Shown: positions 8,695 through 18,535, numbered from the stretch's first letter. The stretch is 64,000 nucleotides of DNA from Helicobacter sp. 12S02232-10 (GCF_002272895.1 NZ_MLAQ01000001.1:149800-213799), one strand, 5' to 3'. Program-made: numbers and translations. The notes: generated by a model not told the origin, from the letters alone.

Positions 8695-10583
8695 CTAGCT
8701 TTTCTCAAATGGATATACAAATGCAATACATCAATGCTTGCAGGCGTAATTCCACTAATTTCAGAGGCGTTAAATAGGGTTTTAGGACGAAATTTATTGA
8801 GTTTTTCAATCACTTCCAAACTCAATCCTGGAATGCCATCAAAAACAAAATCTTGCGGGATTTGGACTTGAAGCATTTGATGCATTTTGGCAATATTTTC
8901 GCGTTGTTTTTGAATATAGCTGTAATACTTGCATTGAATGCGAATTTGTTCTAACGCCCTATTGCTAAGATTTTTAAAATCAGAATGAAATTTTCTTAAT
9001 TTTTCATTATCAAAACTATCCCTTCCTACTATCAAAACCCCCATACATTTGTCATTGATAGGGGGTTCTCCAAGCTGTTCAAGCAAGGTTAAGTTTTGTT
9101 TTGAAGGGGTAAAAGTGGTATTTTCCAAATATTTCATCGCATTGATAATATCTTGTTTATCTTTAGCAAGACAAAGATAAGCATTTTCATCAATAGTGCC
9201 AAGTTGATGTGCATAATCACCAAGCCTGAAAATAGCGTTATCTTCTCGTAACAAAAGTCGATACTCCGCCCTTGAAGTAAAAACTCTATAAGGCTCTTTA
9301 GTCCCCTTGCTTACTAAATCATCTATCATTACCCCAATATAAGCCTCATCTCTGCGCAAAACAAATTCGCTAAGCCCACCAAAATCAAACCTTTTATCTT
9401 CTTTTTGCAAGCTCAAAACCGCATTGATCCCTGCCATAATTCCCTGTGCTGCTGCTTCTTCATAACCCGTAGTACCATTGATCTGACCTGCCAAATAAAG
9501 ATTTTGAATCTTTTTGGTCTCAAGCGTATGAAAAAGCTCGGTGGGATGGATATAATCGTATTCAATCGCATAACCATAACGTGTAATTTTGGCGTTTTCA
9601 AGACCGGCAATGGAAGCAATGACTTTTTCTTGTACATCAAAAGGCAAGGAAGTGCTTAAACCATTTACATAATATTCTACCGCTTCAGAAGTTTGGGGTT
9701 CTAAAAAAAGTTGGTGGCGTTCTTTATCTGCAAAACGATTGATTTTATCTTCAATACTAGGGCAATATCTAGGACCCACACCCTCTATTTGACCTGTAAA
9801 TAAAGGGGCTCGATAAAAATTATCTCGAATCAATTTATGTGTGGCTTCGTTCGTATAAGTTACATAACAAGGAAGTTGCAAAGGATCGAAAGAAGAAGAA
9901 TCGGTTTTATAGCTAAAGCAAGGAGCTGGAAAATCCCCGTTATGAATTTCAAGCCTTTCAAAATCAATACTTCTTCCATCAATTCTGGGGCAAGTTCCCG
10001 TTTTAAGCCTACCCATTTCAAATCCAAGCATCTCTAAATTTTTTGAAAGCCCTATAGAAGCGCTTTCTCCAAATCGTCCATTTTGGCTTTGACTTTCACC
10101 AATATGTACCAATCCTCTCAAAAAAGTTCCTGTTGTAACAATAATTTTTTTAGCAAAATAAGTTTTACCTACACTTGTTTTTAAGCCGATTGCTTGAGAA
10201 TTTTGTACAATCAGTTCTTCAACGATTTCTTGAGAGACACTTAAATTCGGGGTATTTAAAACAAGATTTTTTGCAAATACTCGATATTTATCCATATCAA
10301 TTTGCGCTCTTGTGCCTCTGACAGCAGGACCTTTAGAAGCATTTAGAATTCGATATTGAATGCCACAATGATCGGTAATTATCCCCATCACGCCCCCCAA
10401 AGCATCTACTTCTTTTGTTAAATGTCCCTTACCTAGCCCTCCTATGGCGGGATTGCAACTTGCTAATCCGATGTTTTCTATCAAAATTGTTAAAAGATGG
10501 GTCTTTGCACCCATTTTGGCACTGATGACTCCGGCTTCTATACCGGCGTGTCCCCCGCCAATTACAATCACATCATATTCCAT
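8691..10583 (-). CDS. mnmG: tRNA uridine-5-carboxymethylaminomethyl modification enzyme MnmG
   Basis: MnmG (GidA) works with MnmE to install the (carboxymethyl)aminomethyl group on wobble U34 of several tRNAs, using FAD and methylenetetrahydrofolate. The 630-residue protein has the N-terminal dinucleotide-binding motif [12 protein letters not shown] (residues 6-17), the family signature [27 protein letters not shown] near residue 270, and the C-terminal helical MnmE/tRNA-binding region. It leads the operon, behind its own likely -10. MnmG products are substrates for selenouridine formation, so its linkage to selD may be meaningful. An MnmD-like methyltransferase for the same base lies at 51868-52575. 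Confidence 0.96.
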   Translation of the reverse strand: MEYDVIVIGGGHAGIEAGVISAKMGAKTHLLTILIENIGLASCNPAIGGLGKGHLTKEVDALGGVMGIITDHCGIQYRILNASKGPAVRGTRAQIDMDKYRVFAKNLVLNTPNLSVSQEIVEELIVQNSQAIGLKTSVGKTYFAKKIIVTTGTFLRGLVHIGESQSQNGRFGESASIGLSKNLEMLGFEMGRLKTGTCPRIDGRSIDFERLEIHNGDFPAPCFSYKTDSSSFDPLQLPCYVTYTNEATHKLIRDNFYRAPLFTGQIEGVGPRYCPSIEDKINRFADKERHQLFLEPQTSEAVEYYVNGLSTSLPFDVQEKVIASIAGLENAKITRYGYAIEYDYIHPTELFHTLETKKIQNLYLAGQINGTTGYEEAAAQGIMAGINAVLSLQKEDKRFDFGGLSEFVLRRDEAYIGVMIDDLVSKGTKEPYRVFTSRAEYRLLLREDNAIFRLGDYAHQLGTIDENAYLCLAKDKQDIINAMKYLENTTFTPSKQNLTLLEQLGEPPINDKCMGVLIVGRDSFDNEKLRKFHSDFKNLSNRALEQIRIQCKYYSYIQKQRENIAKMHQMLQVQIPQDFVFDGIPGLSLEVIEKLNKFRPKTLFNASEISGITPASIDVLHLYIHLRKAR

Positions 10584-10609
10584 CTGTAGCCTTGAAAACT
10601 TTTGGCTTG

Positions 10610-10615
10610 ATTATA
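10610..10615 (-). promoter_or_regulatory. Likely -10 element of the mnmG operon
   Basis: A leftward TATAAT lies 27 bases upstream of the mnmG start, giving a short leader. It faces the cdsA promoter in the 97-bp divergent gap. Confidence 0.45.
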
Positions 10616-10639
10616 ACGAAGCTTTAATAAGTTTTACAT

Positions 10640-10645
10640 TATAAT
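10640..10645 (+). promoter_or_regulatory. Likely -10 element of cdsA-dxr
   Basis: A rightward TATAAT sits 36 bases before the cdsA start, after a T-rich stretch. Transcription would begin near 10652. Confidence 0.45.
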
Positions 10646-10680
10646 TCCACGCATACACCAATCGCAAGAATGAGGAAAAA

Positions 10681-11484
10681 ATGAGTTTTAAAGAAAATTT
10701 TTCAAACAATAAGCAACGCTATATCACAGGAATTATCCTTATTTTATGTCTGGCTTTGATTTTATATATAGACAATACCATTTTGGTTTGGGCAATACTT
10801 GGAATTACTTATATTCTTGGATTTAATGAAGCCATCAAACTGTTTGGATGCAAAAGACATCCGATGATGTATCTGCTTGCTGTGGTAGTTTGGATACTTG
10901 CAGGTTTGAATGGCAGACCGATTGAATCTGCTATTTTTATCGCAATGATAATGGCAGGATTTTTAGCCTATAAAAAATCTTTCAATCCCAAACAAATTCT
11001 TCCCTTTATCTATCCAAGCATTCCATTTCTAACAATTTTTGCTGTTTATAAGGATTTTGGAGTCAATGCAATTATTTGGCTCATTGTTGTAGTTGCACTA
11101 ACTGATATCGGTGCATATTTTGGAGGAAAAGCTTTTGGAAAAACACCTTTTTCCCAAACTTCTCCAAACAAAACCTTAGAAGGAGCAATTATTGGTTTAG
11201 CAATTGCTGTAGCCATTGGGAGTTTTATCGGTATGGGTGGACTAAGTGGGAATTTCATCATTTCTCTTTTGATCAGTTTTGCCATTTCTCTCAGCGCAAT
11301 CTTTGGAGATCTTTATGAAAGTTATCTCAAAAGAAATGCAGATCTGAAAGATAGTGGTAATATTCTTCCTGGACACGGAGGAATGCTTGATAGAATGGAT
11401 GCCATATTATTTGGTGCGGTTACAATACATTTTTTGTTATATTTTTTAAAAATATGGAAAGAAACTTCCATTATTCTTTTGTAG
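10681..11484 (+). CDS. cdsA: Phosphatidate cytidylyltransferase
   Basis: This integral inner-membrane enzyme makes CDP-diacylglycerol from phosphatidate and CTP, the precursor of phosphatidylethanolamine and phosphatidylglycerol. The 267-residue protein has about seven hydrophobic segments. Near the C-terminus it has the family region SPNKTLEGAIIG (about residues 161-172), SAIFGDLYESYLKRNADLKDSGNILPGH split over residues 208-235, and GGMLDRMDA. The DLKDSG and GMLDRMD acidic residues bind metal. A GAGGAAA site precedes the ATG. It lies ten bases before dxr, joining phospholipid and isoprenoid synthesis, the same pairing I recall in H. pylori. Confidence 0.95.
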   Translation: MSFKENFSNNKQRYITGIILILCLALILYIDNTILVWAILGITYILGFNEAIKLFGCKRHPMMYLLAVVVWILAGLNGRPIESAIFIAMIMAGFLAYKKSFNPKQILPFIYPSIPFLTIFAVYKDFGVNAIIWLIVVVALTDIGAYFGGKAFGKTPFSQTSPNKTLEGAIIGLAIAVAIGSFIGMGGLSGNFIISLLISFAISLSAIFGDLYESYLKRNADLKDSGNILPGHGGMLDRMDAILFGAVTIHFLLYFLKIWKETSIILL

Positions 11485-11494
11485 AAGAATTTCA

Positions 11495-12586
11495 ATGATA
11501 CTTTTAGGAAGTACAGGAACAATCGGCGTGAATGCGCTTAAGGTTGCTCAAAAATTTGAAATTGCTATTGAGGGTATAAGCGCAGGTCGTAATATTGATT
11601 TATTTAATGATCAAATAAAGCTTTATTCACCAAAAAAAGTTGCTATTATGGATTCACAAGATCTTCCTAAGCTAAACTCTAGAGGGGCAAAAGTTTACGT
11701 CGGAGAAGAAGGGATTTCTCAAATGATAGAAGAATCCGAATCTTCTTTGGTACTCAATGCATTAGTTGGATTTGCGGGATTAAAACCCACTTTCTGTAGC
11801 CTTAAATATGGGAAAAAACTTGCTTTAGCAAATAAAGAATCTCTAGTAAGTGCAGGCTGGCTCATTGATACAAGCAAAATCGTTCCCATCGATAGCGAAC
11901 ATTTTGGGTTATGGTATCTTCAAAATAACAAACCTTTTAAAAAACTTGTCATTACTGCAAGTGGTGGAGCATTCCGAGATACACCCTATCAAGACATTCC
12001 TTCTAAAAATGCTCAAGAAGCCCTCAATCATCCTAATTGGAAGATGGGAAAAAAAATTACAATCGACTCAGCAAGTATGGTCAATAAGCTTTTTGAAGTC
12101 CTTGAAGCCAAATGGCTTTTTAAGACTGATGCAATTGAAGGTTATATTGAAAGAACCTCAAATATTCACGCCTTGATTGAGTTTGTCGATGGCAGTACCA
12201 CGGCTCATTTTGCCATTCCAGATATGAAACTTCCTATAGCTTATGCTCTTGATTTGCACAAAGCTTCAACAATAAACATTATTCCAAATATTGAGCTTGA
12301 AAAATTACAGAATATAAAGTTTGAACCCATTGATACAAAAAAATTCCCTTTATGGAATCTTAAAGACACGTTGGTCAAAAATCCTCGTTTAGGTGTGATA
12401 TTGAATGCTAGCAATGAGGTTGCGGTTAAAAAATTTTTAGAGTCCAAAATTCCGTTTGGAGGTATTCGGATTCTTATTGAAAAAAGTCTTAAAAAATTTG
12501 ATTCCGATCTCCTCTATTTAAAAACGCAAGAAGATATTTTAATGCTTGATAAAGAAGTGAGAATATTCGCAAATTCAATTTTATAA
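11495..12586 (+). CDS. dxr: 1-deoxy-D-xylulose 5-phosphate reductoisomerase
   Basis: Dxr converts DXP to 2-C-methyl-D-erythritol 4-phosphate with NADPH, the committed step of the MEP isoprenoid pathway. The 363-residue protein starts with the nucleotide-binding GSTGTIGVNAL, and has NKESLVSAG (residues about 111-119), the metal site PIDSEHFG with D and E ligands, the flexible-loop TASGGAFRD and KMGKKITIDSASMVNK. It is slightly shorter than the E. coli enzyme (398), as is usual in this group. The start is at the beginning of the first beta strand. The gene converges on dnaJ with only three bases between stops. Confidence 0.95.
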   Translation: MILLGSTGTIGVNALKVAQKFEIAIEGISAGRNIDLFNDQIKLYSPKKVAIMDSQDLPKLNSRGAKVYVGEEGISQMIEESESSLVLNALVGFAGLKPTFCSLKYGKKLALANKESLVSAGWLIDTSKIVPIDSEHFGLWYLQNNKPFKKLVITASGGAFRDTPYQDIPSKNAQEALNHPNWKMGKKITIDSASMVNKLFEVLEAKWLFKTDAIEGYIERTSNIHALIEFVDGSTTAHFAIPDMKLPIAYALDLHKASTINIIPNIELEKLQNIKFEPIDTKKFPLWNLKDTLVKNPRLGVILNASNEVAVKKFLESKIPFGGIRILIEKSLKKFDSDLLYLKTQEDILMLDKEVRIFANSIL

Positions 12587-12589
12587 GAT

Positions 12590-13753
12590 TTATTTTTTCT
12601 TCTTTGATTTAGTTTTCACTTCCGTTTTGAACCAATTTTTAATCCTGTCAAAACATTCTTCAAAAAGATTTTTATGCGGCTCACTCTCATAACCAAAGCT
12701 GTTATGAAGCTTTAATAAAAGATTTTTTTGTTCATCGTTAAGTTGTTTAGGATAAACAATTCTAATGACAGCAATCAAATTACCATAGCTTCTTCCATTA
12801 ACCTCTTTAATTCCCTCTTTGTTAAATACAAATCTAGAACCATCTTGAGAATTTGGTGGTATTTGGAGTTCAAGCTCTCCTCGCAACGATGGAATTTTAA
12901 TTTTCGCTCCCAAAGGAATAGATGTGAAAAACACAGGAACTTCTATATAAACATCATTCCCATCTCGAACAAAATAATCATCGTGTTCTACAAATGTCAC
13001 GATATAAAGATCACCCCTTGAACCATTTTTCTGGCGATTTCCTCTCCCTACTACTCGCATTCTGTTTTCATCATCCATTCCTTCAGGTATGGCGACCTCA
13101 AAACTTTCTTCTACAAAATTAAAACCTTCACCTTTGCACTTAGGACATTTTTCCTTGATAATTCGACCTTCTCCAGAACATTTTGAGCAAGTTTGAGCAA
13201 AAGTCATAAATCCTTGCCTCATAAATACCTGCCCTTTACCCCCGCACTCTGTACATACTTCAAGATTTCCGTCTTTAGCACCACTACCATTACAATCTTC
13301 ACAATAGGACTTGTATTTGGTTTTGATTGTTTTTTTGCAGCCAAAAACGGCTTCTTTAAAACTTAAATCTAATTTATAGAGATAATCAGGATTAAATTTA
13401 GCTCTAGGTTCTCTCCTAGATGATTGAGAAAAACCAAATCCACTCCCAAAAGCAGACTCAAAAATAGAGCCTAAATCCCCAAAAATATCGCTGAAATCTT
13501 TCCCACTAAATCCACTAAATCCATTATTTTCAAGCCCTTGTTTGCCATATCTATCATAGATTTGACGTTTTGAATCATCACTTAAAACCTCATATGCCTC
13601 ATTGATTCTTTTAAACATTTCTTCAGCGCTCTCATCATCAGGATTTCTATCGGGATGATACTTTAGAGCCATTTTTCTATAGGCTTTCTTAATGGTTTCT
13701 TTATCGCTAGTTTTACTGATTTCTAAAATTTCATAATAATCAAAATGTTCCAA
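12590..13753 (-). CDS. dnaJ: Chaperone protein DnaJ (Hsp40)
   Basis: DnaJ delivers unfolded substrates to DnaK and stimulates its ATPase. The 387-residue protein shows all type I features: the J domain with HPD (residues about 33-35) within YHPDRNPD, a G/F-rich linker (about 75-120), a zinc-binding domain with four CxxCxGxG-type repeats ([36 protein letters not shown]), and the C-terminal substrate-binding domain. It stands alone on this strand between dxr and recR, not linked to dnaK or grpE. No heat-shock element such as CIRCE or a HspR inverted repeat is obvious upstream. Confidence 0.97.
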   Translation of the reverse strand: MEHFDYYEILEISKTSDKETIKKAYRKMALKYHPDRNPDDESAEEMFKRINEAYEVLSDDSKRQIYDRYGKQGLENNGFSGFSGKDFSDIFGDLGSIFESAFGSGFGFSQSSRREPRAKFNPDYLYKLDLSFKEAVFGCKKTIKTKYKSYCEDCNGSGAKDGNLEVCTECGGKGQVFMRQGFMTFAQTCSKCSGEGRIIKEKCPKCKGEGFNFVEESFEVAIPEGMDDENRMRVVGRGNRQKNGSRGDLYIVTFVEHDDYFVRDGNDVYIEVPVFFTSIPLGAKIKIPSLRGELELQIPPNSQDGSRFVFNKEGIKEVNGRSYGNLIAVIRIVYPKQLNDEQKNLLLKLHNSFGYESEPHKNLFEECFDRIKNWFKTEVKTKSKKKK

Positions 13754-13849
13754 ACTCCAATATCTCCCATATCAAAAATTTTTAAGACAAAATTTTATCT
13801 TAAAAAAGTTTTATCCATTGTTAAAATTCCTTCAGTTATGATTGCATTT

Positions 13850-14431
13850 ATGAAAACATATAAAAATACTTTGCATTACTTTTTTTCTCTTACTGAAGCT
13901 CTTGAGCAACTTCCTGGCATTGGCAAAAAATCTGCTCAAAAAATGGCTTATAGCTTAAGCGTCGAAGACAAATATATGGCACTCAAAATTGCACATTCAA
14001 TAGAAAATGCAATTGACAATGTAAGAAAATGCAAGATATGTGGAGGATTGAGTGAAAGCGAGATTTGTGAGATTTGTCTGGATGAAAATCGTCAAAATAG
14101 CCAACTTTGTGTAGTTTTGCATCCAAAAGATATTTTTACGATTGAAGAAATCGGAGATTTTGAAGGCAAATATAAAGTGATTGATGAACTTGAAAAAATT
14201 GATTTTGTTTTTTTTAGAAAATATATCCAAGAAAATAAGATTAAAGAAATTATCTTTGCTTTTTCACCAACTCTTGCAAATGATGCCATTATGCTCTTTA
14301 TTGAAGACAAACTTCAGGATTTGGATTTAGTTTTTAGCAAAATTGCACAAGGAGTCCCTACAGGAATTGGTCTTGAAAATATTGATCAACTTTCACTCTT
14401 AAGAGCATTTACTTCAAGAGTAAAGCTTTAA
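13850..14431 (+). CDS. recR: Recombination mediator protein RecR
   Basis: RecR acts with RecO to load RecA onto gaps during recombinational repair. From the ATG at 13850 the protein has 193 residues, the family length. It has the helix-hairpin-helix LEQLPGIGKKSAQKMA (residues 17-32), a four-cysteine zinc site (CKIC near 61-64 and CEIC near 73-76), the Toprim domain with LCVVLHPKDIF and AFSPTLAND, and the Walker-like C-terminal segment. An open frame continues upstream to 13745 but overlaps the dnaJ 5' end and is unlike RecR, so the later ATG is preferred. A TATGAT box just upstream would give a very short or no leader. Confidence 0.93.
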   Translation: MKTYKNTLHYFFSLTEALEQLPGIGKKSAQKMAYSLSVEDKYMALKIAHSIENAIDNVRKCKICGGLSESEICEICLDENRQNSQLCVVLHPKDIFTIEEIGDFEGKYKVIDELEKIDFVFFRKYIQENKIKEIIFAFSPTLANDAIMLFIEDKLQDLDLVFSKIAQGVPTGIGLENIDQLSLLRAFTSRVKL

Positions 14432-14474
14432 ACTTAGGTTTATCTAAGGTTGAAATTTGTAGAATACGATCGTT

Positions 14475-14507
14475 AAAGAATTGTTTGAAATGCGCAAACA
14501 ATTCTTT
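14475..14507 (+). repeat. Perfect 13-bp inverted repeat upstream of the second c553 gene
   Basis: AAAGAATTGTTTG (14475-14487) and CAAACAATTCTTT (14495-14507) are exact inverted copies with a 7-base loop. No T tract follows, so a terminator for recR is doubtful. A TAGAAT box at 14460-14465 would place the hairpin at the very 5' end of the c553 transcript, where it could protect the mRNA, or the repeat could be an operator. Confidence 0.7.
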
Positions 14508-14534
14508 GAAAACAAACAAACAAGGAAAGATACA

Positions 14535-14849
14535 ATGAAAAAGCTTCTTATCATAGCTTTATTTGGTGCCGCAAGCTTGGCCATAGCTGCTGAAGCTCCT
14601 GCAGCTTTTAAAAAATGTGTTGCTTGTCACGGCGCAAACGGACAAAAAGTTGCTCCCGGAGCTAAAGGAGGGATAACTATTGCAGGTCTTCCAAAAAATA
14701 AACTTTTGGCAGATCTTAAAGGTTATAAAGCCGGAACAGCAGATAATGGAGGTGCAAAAGCAATTATGTATGCACAAATGAAGAATGTCTCTGATTCAGA
14801 TATTGAAGCTCTTGCTGATTATATCTCTAAACTTCCTCCTAAAAAATAA
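14535..14849 (+). CDS. Periplasmic cytochrome c553, second copy
   Basis: The 104-residue precursor has a signal peptide (MKKLLIIALFGAASLAIAA, cleavage near residue 19), one haem motif CVACH at about residues 30-34, and a Met in AIMYAQMK as candidate distal ligand. It is a paralogue of the c553 at 2615-2923: both share the C-A-C-H-GAN core, the GYKAGT segment and the SDxDIEALADYI-type end. AAGGA lies nine bases before the ATG at 14535; an upstream in-frame ATG lies inside the inverted repeat and is rejected. It probably carries electrons to a terminal oxidase. Having two copies may allow oxygen- or partner-specific use. Confidence 0.92.
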   Translation: MKKLLIIALFGAASLAIAAEAPAAFKKCVACHGANGQKVAPGAKGGITIAGLPKNKLLADLKGYKAGTADNGGAKAIMYAQMKNVSDSDIEALADYISKLPPKK

Positions 14850-14853
14850 TCAA

Positions 14854-14869
14854 TCGGGGATTTCCCCGA
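14854..14869 (+). terminator. GC-rich stem-loop between c553 and alr
   Basis: TCGGGG (14854-14859) and CCCCGA (14864-14869) form a perfect 6-bp stem with loop ATTT, five bases after the c553 stop and eight before the alr ATG. There is no T tract, so it may only partly terminate or may protect the c553 mRNA 3' end. It resembles the hairpin behind the other c553 gene. Confidence 0.55.
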
Positions 14870-14876
14870 CCTGACA

Positions 14877-15905
14877 ATGTCTGAAATACTTATTGATTCA
14901 AAATCATTCAAAAATAATCTTGATATCATTGCATCTCATATAAAAGATAAAAATAAACTCGCCCTTGTTCTTAAAGATAATGCCTATGGACACGGTATTG
15001 AGCAAATTGCCTCACTTGCTTGCGAGTATGGTATCAAGAGTGTTTTTGTCAAGAATGAGTTTGAAGCACTTAAAATTGCTCATTTTTTTGATCATATCAC
15101 AGTGTTTTATGGAAATATATCCCCAAAGGTTCCCAAAAATATTCATTTATCCATTAATTCATTAAATACATTAGAACATTTGGAAGAAAAACGATCTATT
15201 GAACTTGAAATCAATACCGGAATGAATAGAAACGGTATCCCAAGACAAAATCTCTCTTTTTTTATCGAAAAAATTTTAAGCAAAAAACTCAATCTTTTTG
15301 GAGTTTTTATGCACAATGGCTATGGAGATGAAAAAAATAATGATTTTGAGGAAGCTCAAAAAAGTTTTTTGCAAGTAAAAGAAGAGATTGTCTATCTGTC
15401 CAAAAAACTTGGTTTTGCTCTTCCAAGATTCCATTCTTTAGCCTCTTGTGGAACTCTTAGAAGTGGAAAAATCGAGGATGATTTAGTCCGCATAGGCATT
15501 GCAGCTTACGGTTATCTTGGCAATAATTTTCCCATACCGATTGCTGAATCTTTAAAACCCATTGCTTCACTTTGGGCAGATAAAATATGTGAGCAAAGAC
15601 TTCCAAAAGGTTCTAAAATCGGCTATGGAGGAAAAAGCGTTTTAAAAAAAGATACTATTGTTAGTACTTATGATATAGGCTATGGTGATGGTTTTTTTCG
15701 ACACGATGGCAGTAAAGGCGAGCTTACAACAGCTGAAGGGTATCTTATATTACCCATTACTTCTATGGATTGCTTTTCTTGCATTTCCCAAGAAGAAAGA
15801 GTTTGTGTGTTTAATGATGTTTCTTCTATTGCCAAAATGTTTCATACCATCCCTTATGAAGTCCTTACGAGCCTATCCCCTTTCATTAAGCGAACACTTA
15901 TTTAA
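14877..15905 (+). CDS. alr: Alanine racemase
   Basis: Alr is a PLP-dependent enzyme that interconverts L- and D-alanine for peptidoglycan. The 342-residue protein has the PLP lysine in the signature LVLKDNAYGHG (Lys about residue 33), the TIM-barrel N-terminal domain with INTGMNRNGI, and the C-terminal beta domain with KIGYGG and the catalytic-tyrosine region TYDIGYGDGF. It is somewhat shorter than the common 360-370 residues, with the reduction spread through loops. It shares one base with truD (TAATG), so the two are co-translated. With the c553 gene it lies between recR and truD, genes that I recall as neighbours in H. pylori. Confidence 0.93.
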   Translation: MSEILIDSKSFKNNLDIIASHIKDKNKLALVLKDNAYGHGIEQIASLACEYGIKSVFVKNEFEALKIAHFFDHITVFYGNISPKVPKNIHLSINSLNTLEHLEEKRSIELEINTGMNRNGIPRQNLSFFIEKILSKKLNLFGVFMHNGYGDEKNNDFEEAQKSFLQVKEEIVYLSKKLGFALPRFHSLASCGTLRSGKIEDDLVRIGIAAYGYLGNNFPIPIAESLKPIASLWADKICEQRLPKGSKIGYGGKSVLKKDTIVSTYDIGYGDGFFRHDGSKGELTTAEGYLILPITSMDCFSCISQEERVCVFNDVSSIAKMFHTIPYEVLTSLSPFIKRTLI

Positions 15906-17011
15906 TGGATAAGCTCTACGCACTCAATCACTCTCCCATAGACTTTCATTTTTCACAAAACCCCAGAGACTTTATGGTTCGGGAAATTCCTTTATATCCT
16001 TTTAGTGAAAATGGGGAGCATTTGATTTTAAATATTCGCAAAAAAGGTTTAAATACTCTTGAAATGATAAAAATCTTATCAGGCATAATCGGGTGCAAAA
16101 CCGGCGATATTGGCTATGCAGGTTTAAAAGATAAATCAGCAACAACTTCCCAATATATTTCTATCCATAAAAATTTCGCCCAATCTTTGGAAAATAAACT
16201 TTCTTTGCTTGAAGAAAAAAATATCAAGATACTCTCATCTTGCCTCCATTCCAACAAACTAAAAATAGGTCATCTTAAGGGGAATAATTTTTTTATTCGT
16301 CTCAAAAAAATTACCCCTTCAGTTTTTGTAAAAATTGAATCTGTTTTGCAGACAATCTTAAAAAATGGCTTGCCCAATTATTTTGGATATCAAAGATTTG
16401 GAAAAGATGGTAATAATCATATAGAAGGAAAAAAAATTGCTCATCAAGAATTTAAGTTAAGAAATAAAAAAATAAATAATTTTCTTATTTCTAGCTATCA
16501 AAGTTATTTATTTAATCAATGGCTGGAATCAAGGATCAAAATCAGTAAAATTTTTGAAAGCTTTGAACCTTCAGAAATCAAACACGCACTTTCAGAGCAG
16601 CAAATTTCTTTATCTTTGGAAACTATTAAAGCCATTCGTTCCCAACCACATTTTTTCAAATTATTCGAAGGGGATTTGATGCATCACTACCCTTATGGAA
16701 AGCTTTTTACCTCAGATATTCAAAATGATTCTGAGCGTTTCTTTAGCAAAGATATTGTTCCAACAGGACTTTTAGCAGGAGTGAAAACGCCCCGATCAAC
16801 TTCCTTTTCAAGAAAATTTGAAGAAACTTTTGATGATCAAAAACTCAAGGCTGATGGTTCAAGACGTTTTGCTTGGGTATGGATTGAAGACCTAAAATAT
16901 CGTTATATTCAAGAACAAGCTTGGGTAGAGCTTGAATTTTCGCTTCCAAAAGGAAGTTATGCAACAACTTTAATCGAAGAACTTGCACATAAAAACATTA
17001 GAATTGATTAA
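15905..17011 (+). CDS. truD: tRNA pseudouridine synthase D
   Basis: TruD makes pseudouridine 13 in tRNA-Glu. The 368-residue protein contains the catalytic motif GYAGLKDKSATTSQ (Asp within LKDK, about residue 79), the FxR-type stretch NFFIRLKKI, the NYFGYQRFGKDGNNH segment (about 155-170) that defines the TruD family, and a C-terminal region ending in PKGSYATTLIEEL. The ATG shares its A with the alr stop. A 45-base gap separates it from htpX, where transcription may restart. The order truD-htpX-folE is the one I recall in H. pylori. Confidence 0.95.
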   Translation: MDKLYALNHSPIDFHFSQNPRDFMVREIPLYPFSENGEHLILNIRKKGLNTLEMIKILSGIIGCKTGDIGYAGLKDKSATTSQYISIHKNFAQSLENKLSLLEEKNIKILSSCLHSNKLKIGHLKGNNFFIRLKKITPSVFVKIESVLQTILKNGLPNYFGYQRFGKDGNNHIEGKKIAHQEFKLRNKKINNFLISSYQSYLFNQWLESRIKISKIFESFEPSEIKHALSEQQISLSLETIKAIRSQPHFFKLFEGDLMHHYPYGKLFTSDIQNDSERFFSKDIVPTGLLAGVKTPRSTSFSRKFEETFDDQKLKADGSRRFAWVWIEDLKYRYIQEQAWVELEFSLPKGSYATTLIEELAHKNIRID

Positions 17012-17056
17012 AATTTCTTTGCGATAATAAACATTCAATCAAACAAGGAATGATCG

Positions 17057-17983
17057 ATGGATTTTAAATCAATAATTTCTCAAAATCGTGCTAAAACAAA
17101 TGCGGTTCTGATTACTTATATAATGATTTTTATTCTGATTGGACTGCTTGTGGATATTATCAGGATCAATGCACCATCTTTAAGCACGGGTATGGTAGAG
17201 CTTATCACATTTCAAATTTTTCCTACAATCACTATATGTATGCTATTTGCAGCTTTAGTAATCATTTATATTTCCATTCAAAATTTTACGGGAATTATGC
17301 TGAATGGAAATGAATACAAATTAATTGATCCTACAAAAGTTTTAAGTAAGACTGAAAGACAAATTTATGAAATTCTTGAAGAACTCATCAAAGAATCTAA
17401 AACTGCATTTATCCCAAAACTCTATGTAATGGATGCTCCTTATATGAATGCATTTGCAAGCGGTTGGAATGGAAAAAATTCTTTGATAGCCCTCACGACA
17501 GCTTTGATAAGAAATCTTGAAAGAGATGAACTCAAAGCTGTTATGGCTCACGAACTCAGTCACATCAGGCACGGAGATATTCGATTGACGATGTGCGTAG
17601 GGATATTAAGTAATGTTATGCTTTTGGTTGCTAATTCTGCAGTTTGGATGTTTATGGGTAATAATCGTGAAAAAGGGGCTAATGCAGCAAAAACAATTTT
17701 ATTAATCTTGCAATTCGTTCTTCCTATTTTTACACTATTTTTACAAATGTATCTAAGTAGGAGTAGAGAATATATGGCAGATAGTGGGGCGGCTTATATT
17801 ATGGAAGATTCTAGACCAATGATTAGAGCTTTGCAAAAAATCAGTGGGGATTACAGCACGAACGATTATTCAGAAATTGACACTAACCCGACTCGAAAAG
17901 CAGCTTATATTTTTGACACTTCAGAAGTTTTTAGTACGCATCCAAGCATACAAAATAGAATCAAATCTCTTTTAGGAAGATAA
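17057..17983 (+). CDS. htpX: HtpX-type membrane metallopeptidase
   Basis: HtpX is a zinc endopeptidase of the inner membrane (family M48) that degrades misfolded membrane proteins with FtsH. The 308-residue protein has two N-terminal transmembrane segments (about 18-40 and 52-76), the zinc motif HELSH in [12 protein letters not shown] (about residues 165-169), two further hydrophobic segments (about 180-235) and the downstream glutamate ligand in [16 protein letters not shown] lies ahead of the ATG at 17057. It is two bases from folE, so the two genes are cotranscribed. Confidence 0.94.
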   Translation: MDFKSIISQNRAKTNAVLITYIMIFILIGLLVDIIRINAPSLSTGMVELITFQIFPTITICMLFAALVIIYISIQNFTGIMLNGNEYKLIDPTKVLSKTERQIYEILEELIKESKTAFIPKLYVMDAPYMNAFASGWNGKNSLIALTTALIRNLERDELKAVMAHELSHIRHGDIRLTMCVGILSNVMLLVANSAVWMFMGNNREKGANAAKTILLILQFVLPIFTLFLQMYLSRSREYMADSGAAYIMEDSRPMIRALQKISGDYSTNDYSEIDTNPTRKAAYIFDTSEVFSTHPSIQNRIKSLLGR

Positions 17984-17984
17984 T

Positions 17985-18533
17985 ATGGATCATAAAGATT
18001 ATTTTAACTATTTTTTAAAAAAAATTGGTGAGAACCCAAATCGTGAAGGACTCAAAGATACCCCTTCTAGAGTCGAAACACTATGGGATTTCTTATATAG
18101 CGGTTACACTCAAAATGCCAAAGAAGCTCTTGGAAGTGTATTTGAACAAGGAGCTTGCGATGAAATGGTGATGATTAAGAATGTCGAATTTTATTCAATG
18201 TGCGAACATCATATACTTCCTTTTTTTGGACACATCAGCATTGGATACATTCCAGATAAAAAAGTCGCAGGCATTAGCGGCTTAGTGAAACTTATAGAAA
18301 TTTATTCAAGAAGACTGCAAATCCAAGAAAAACTCACTACCCAAATCGCAGAAACCATAATGGAAGTGTTAGTTCCAAAAGGAGTTATGGTCGTTTGTGA
18401 AGCACAGCATTTATGTATGAGTATGCGAGGAGTTCAAAAACAAAATGCACGAATCAATACAAGTGCAATCAGAGGTCTTTTTAAATCAGACTCCCGAACT
18501 CGTGCAGAATTTATGCAACTTTTAAAATCTTAA
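17985..18533 (+). CDS. folE: GTP cyclohydrolase I
   Basis: FolE converts GTP to 7,8-dihydroneopterin triphosphate, the first step of folate (and queuosine precursor) synthesis. The 182-residue protein has the zinc and active-site motifs CEHHILPFFG (Cys and His ligands near residue 71), VAGISGLVKL, and the second zinc cysteine in VCEAQHLCMSMRG (about 140-152). Length and motifs are typical of type IA. One base separates the htpX stop from its ATG. The gene converges on ppa with a two-base gap and no obvious terminator. Confidence 0.96.
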   Translation: MDHKDYFNYFLKKIGENPNREGLKDTPSRVETLWDFLYSGYTQNAKEALGSVFEQGACDEMVMIKNVEFYSMCEHHILPFFGHISIGYIPDKKVAGISGLVKLIEIYSRRLQIQEKLTTQIAETIMEVLVPKGVMVVCEAQHLCMSMRGVQKQNARINTSAIRGLFKSDSRTRAEFMQLLKS

Positions 18534-18535
18534 AA

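Noticed and set aside
11850-12176. Open frame of 108 codons overlapping dxr in another frame on the same strand
   Set aside because: It lies wholly inside dxr, has no ribosome site and no recognisable product.
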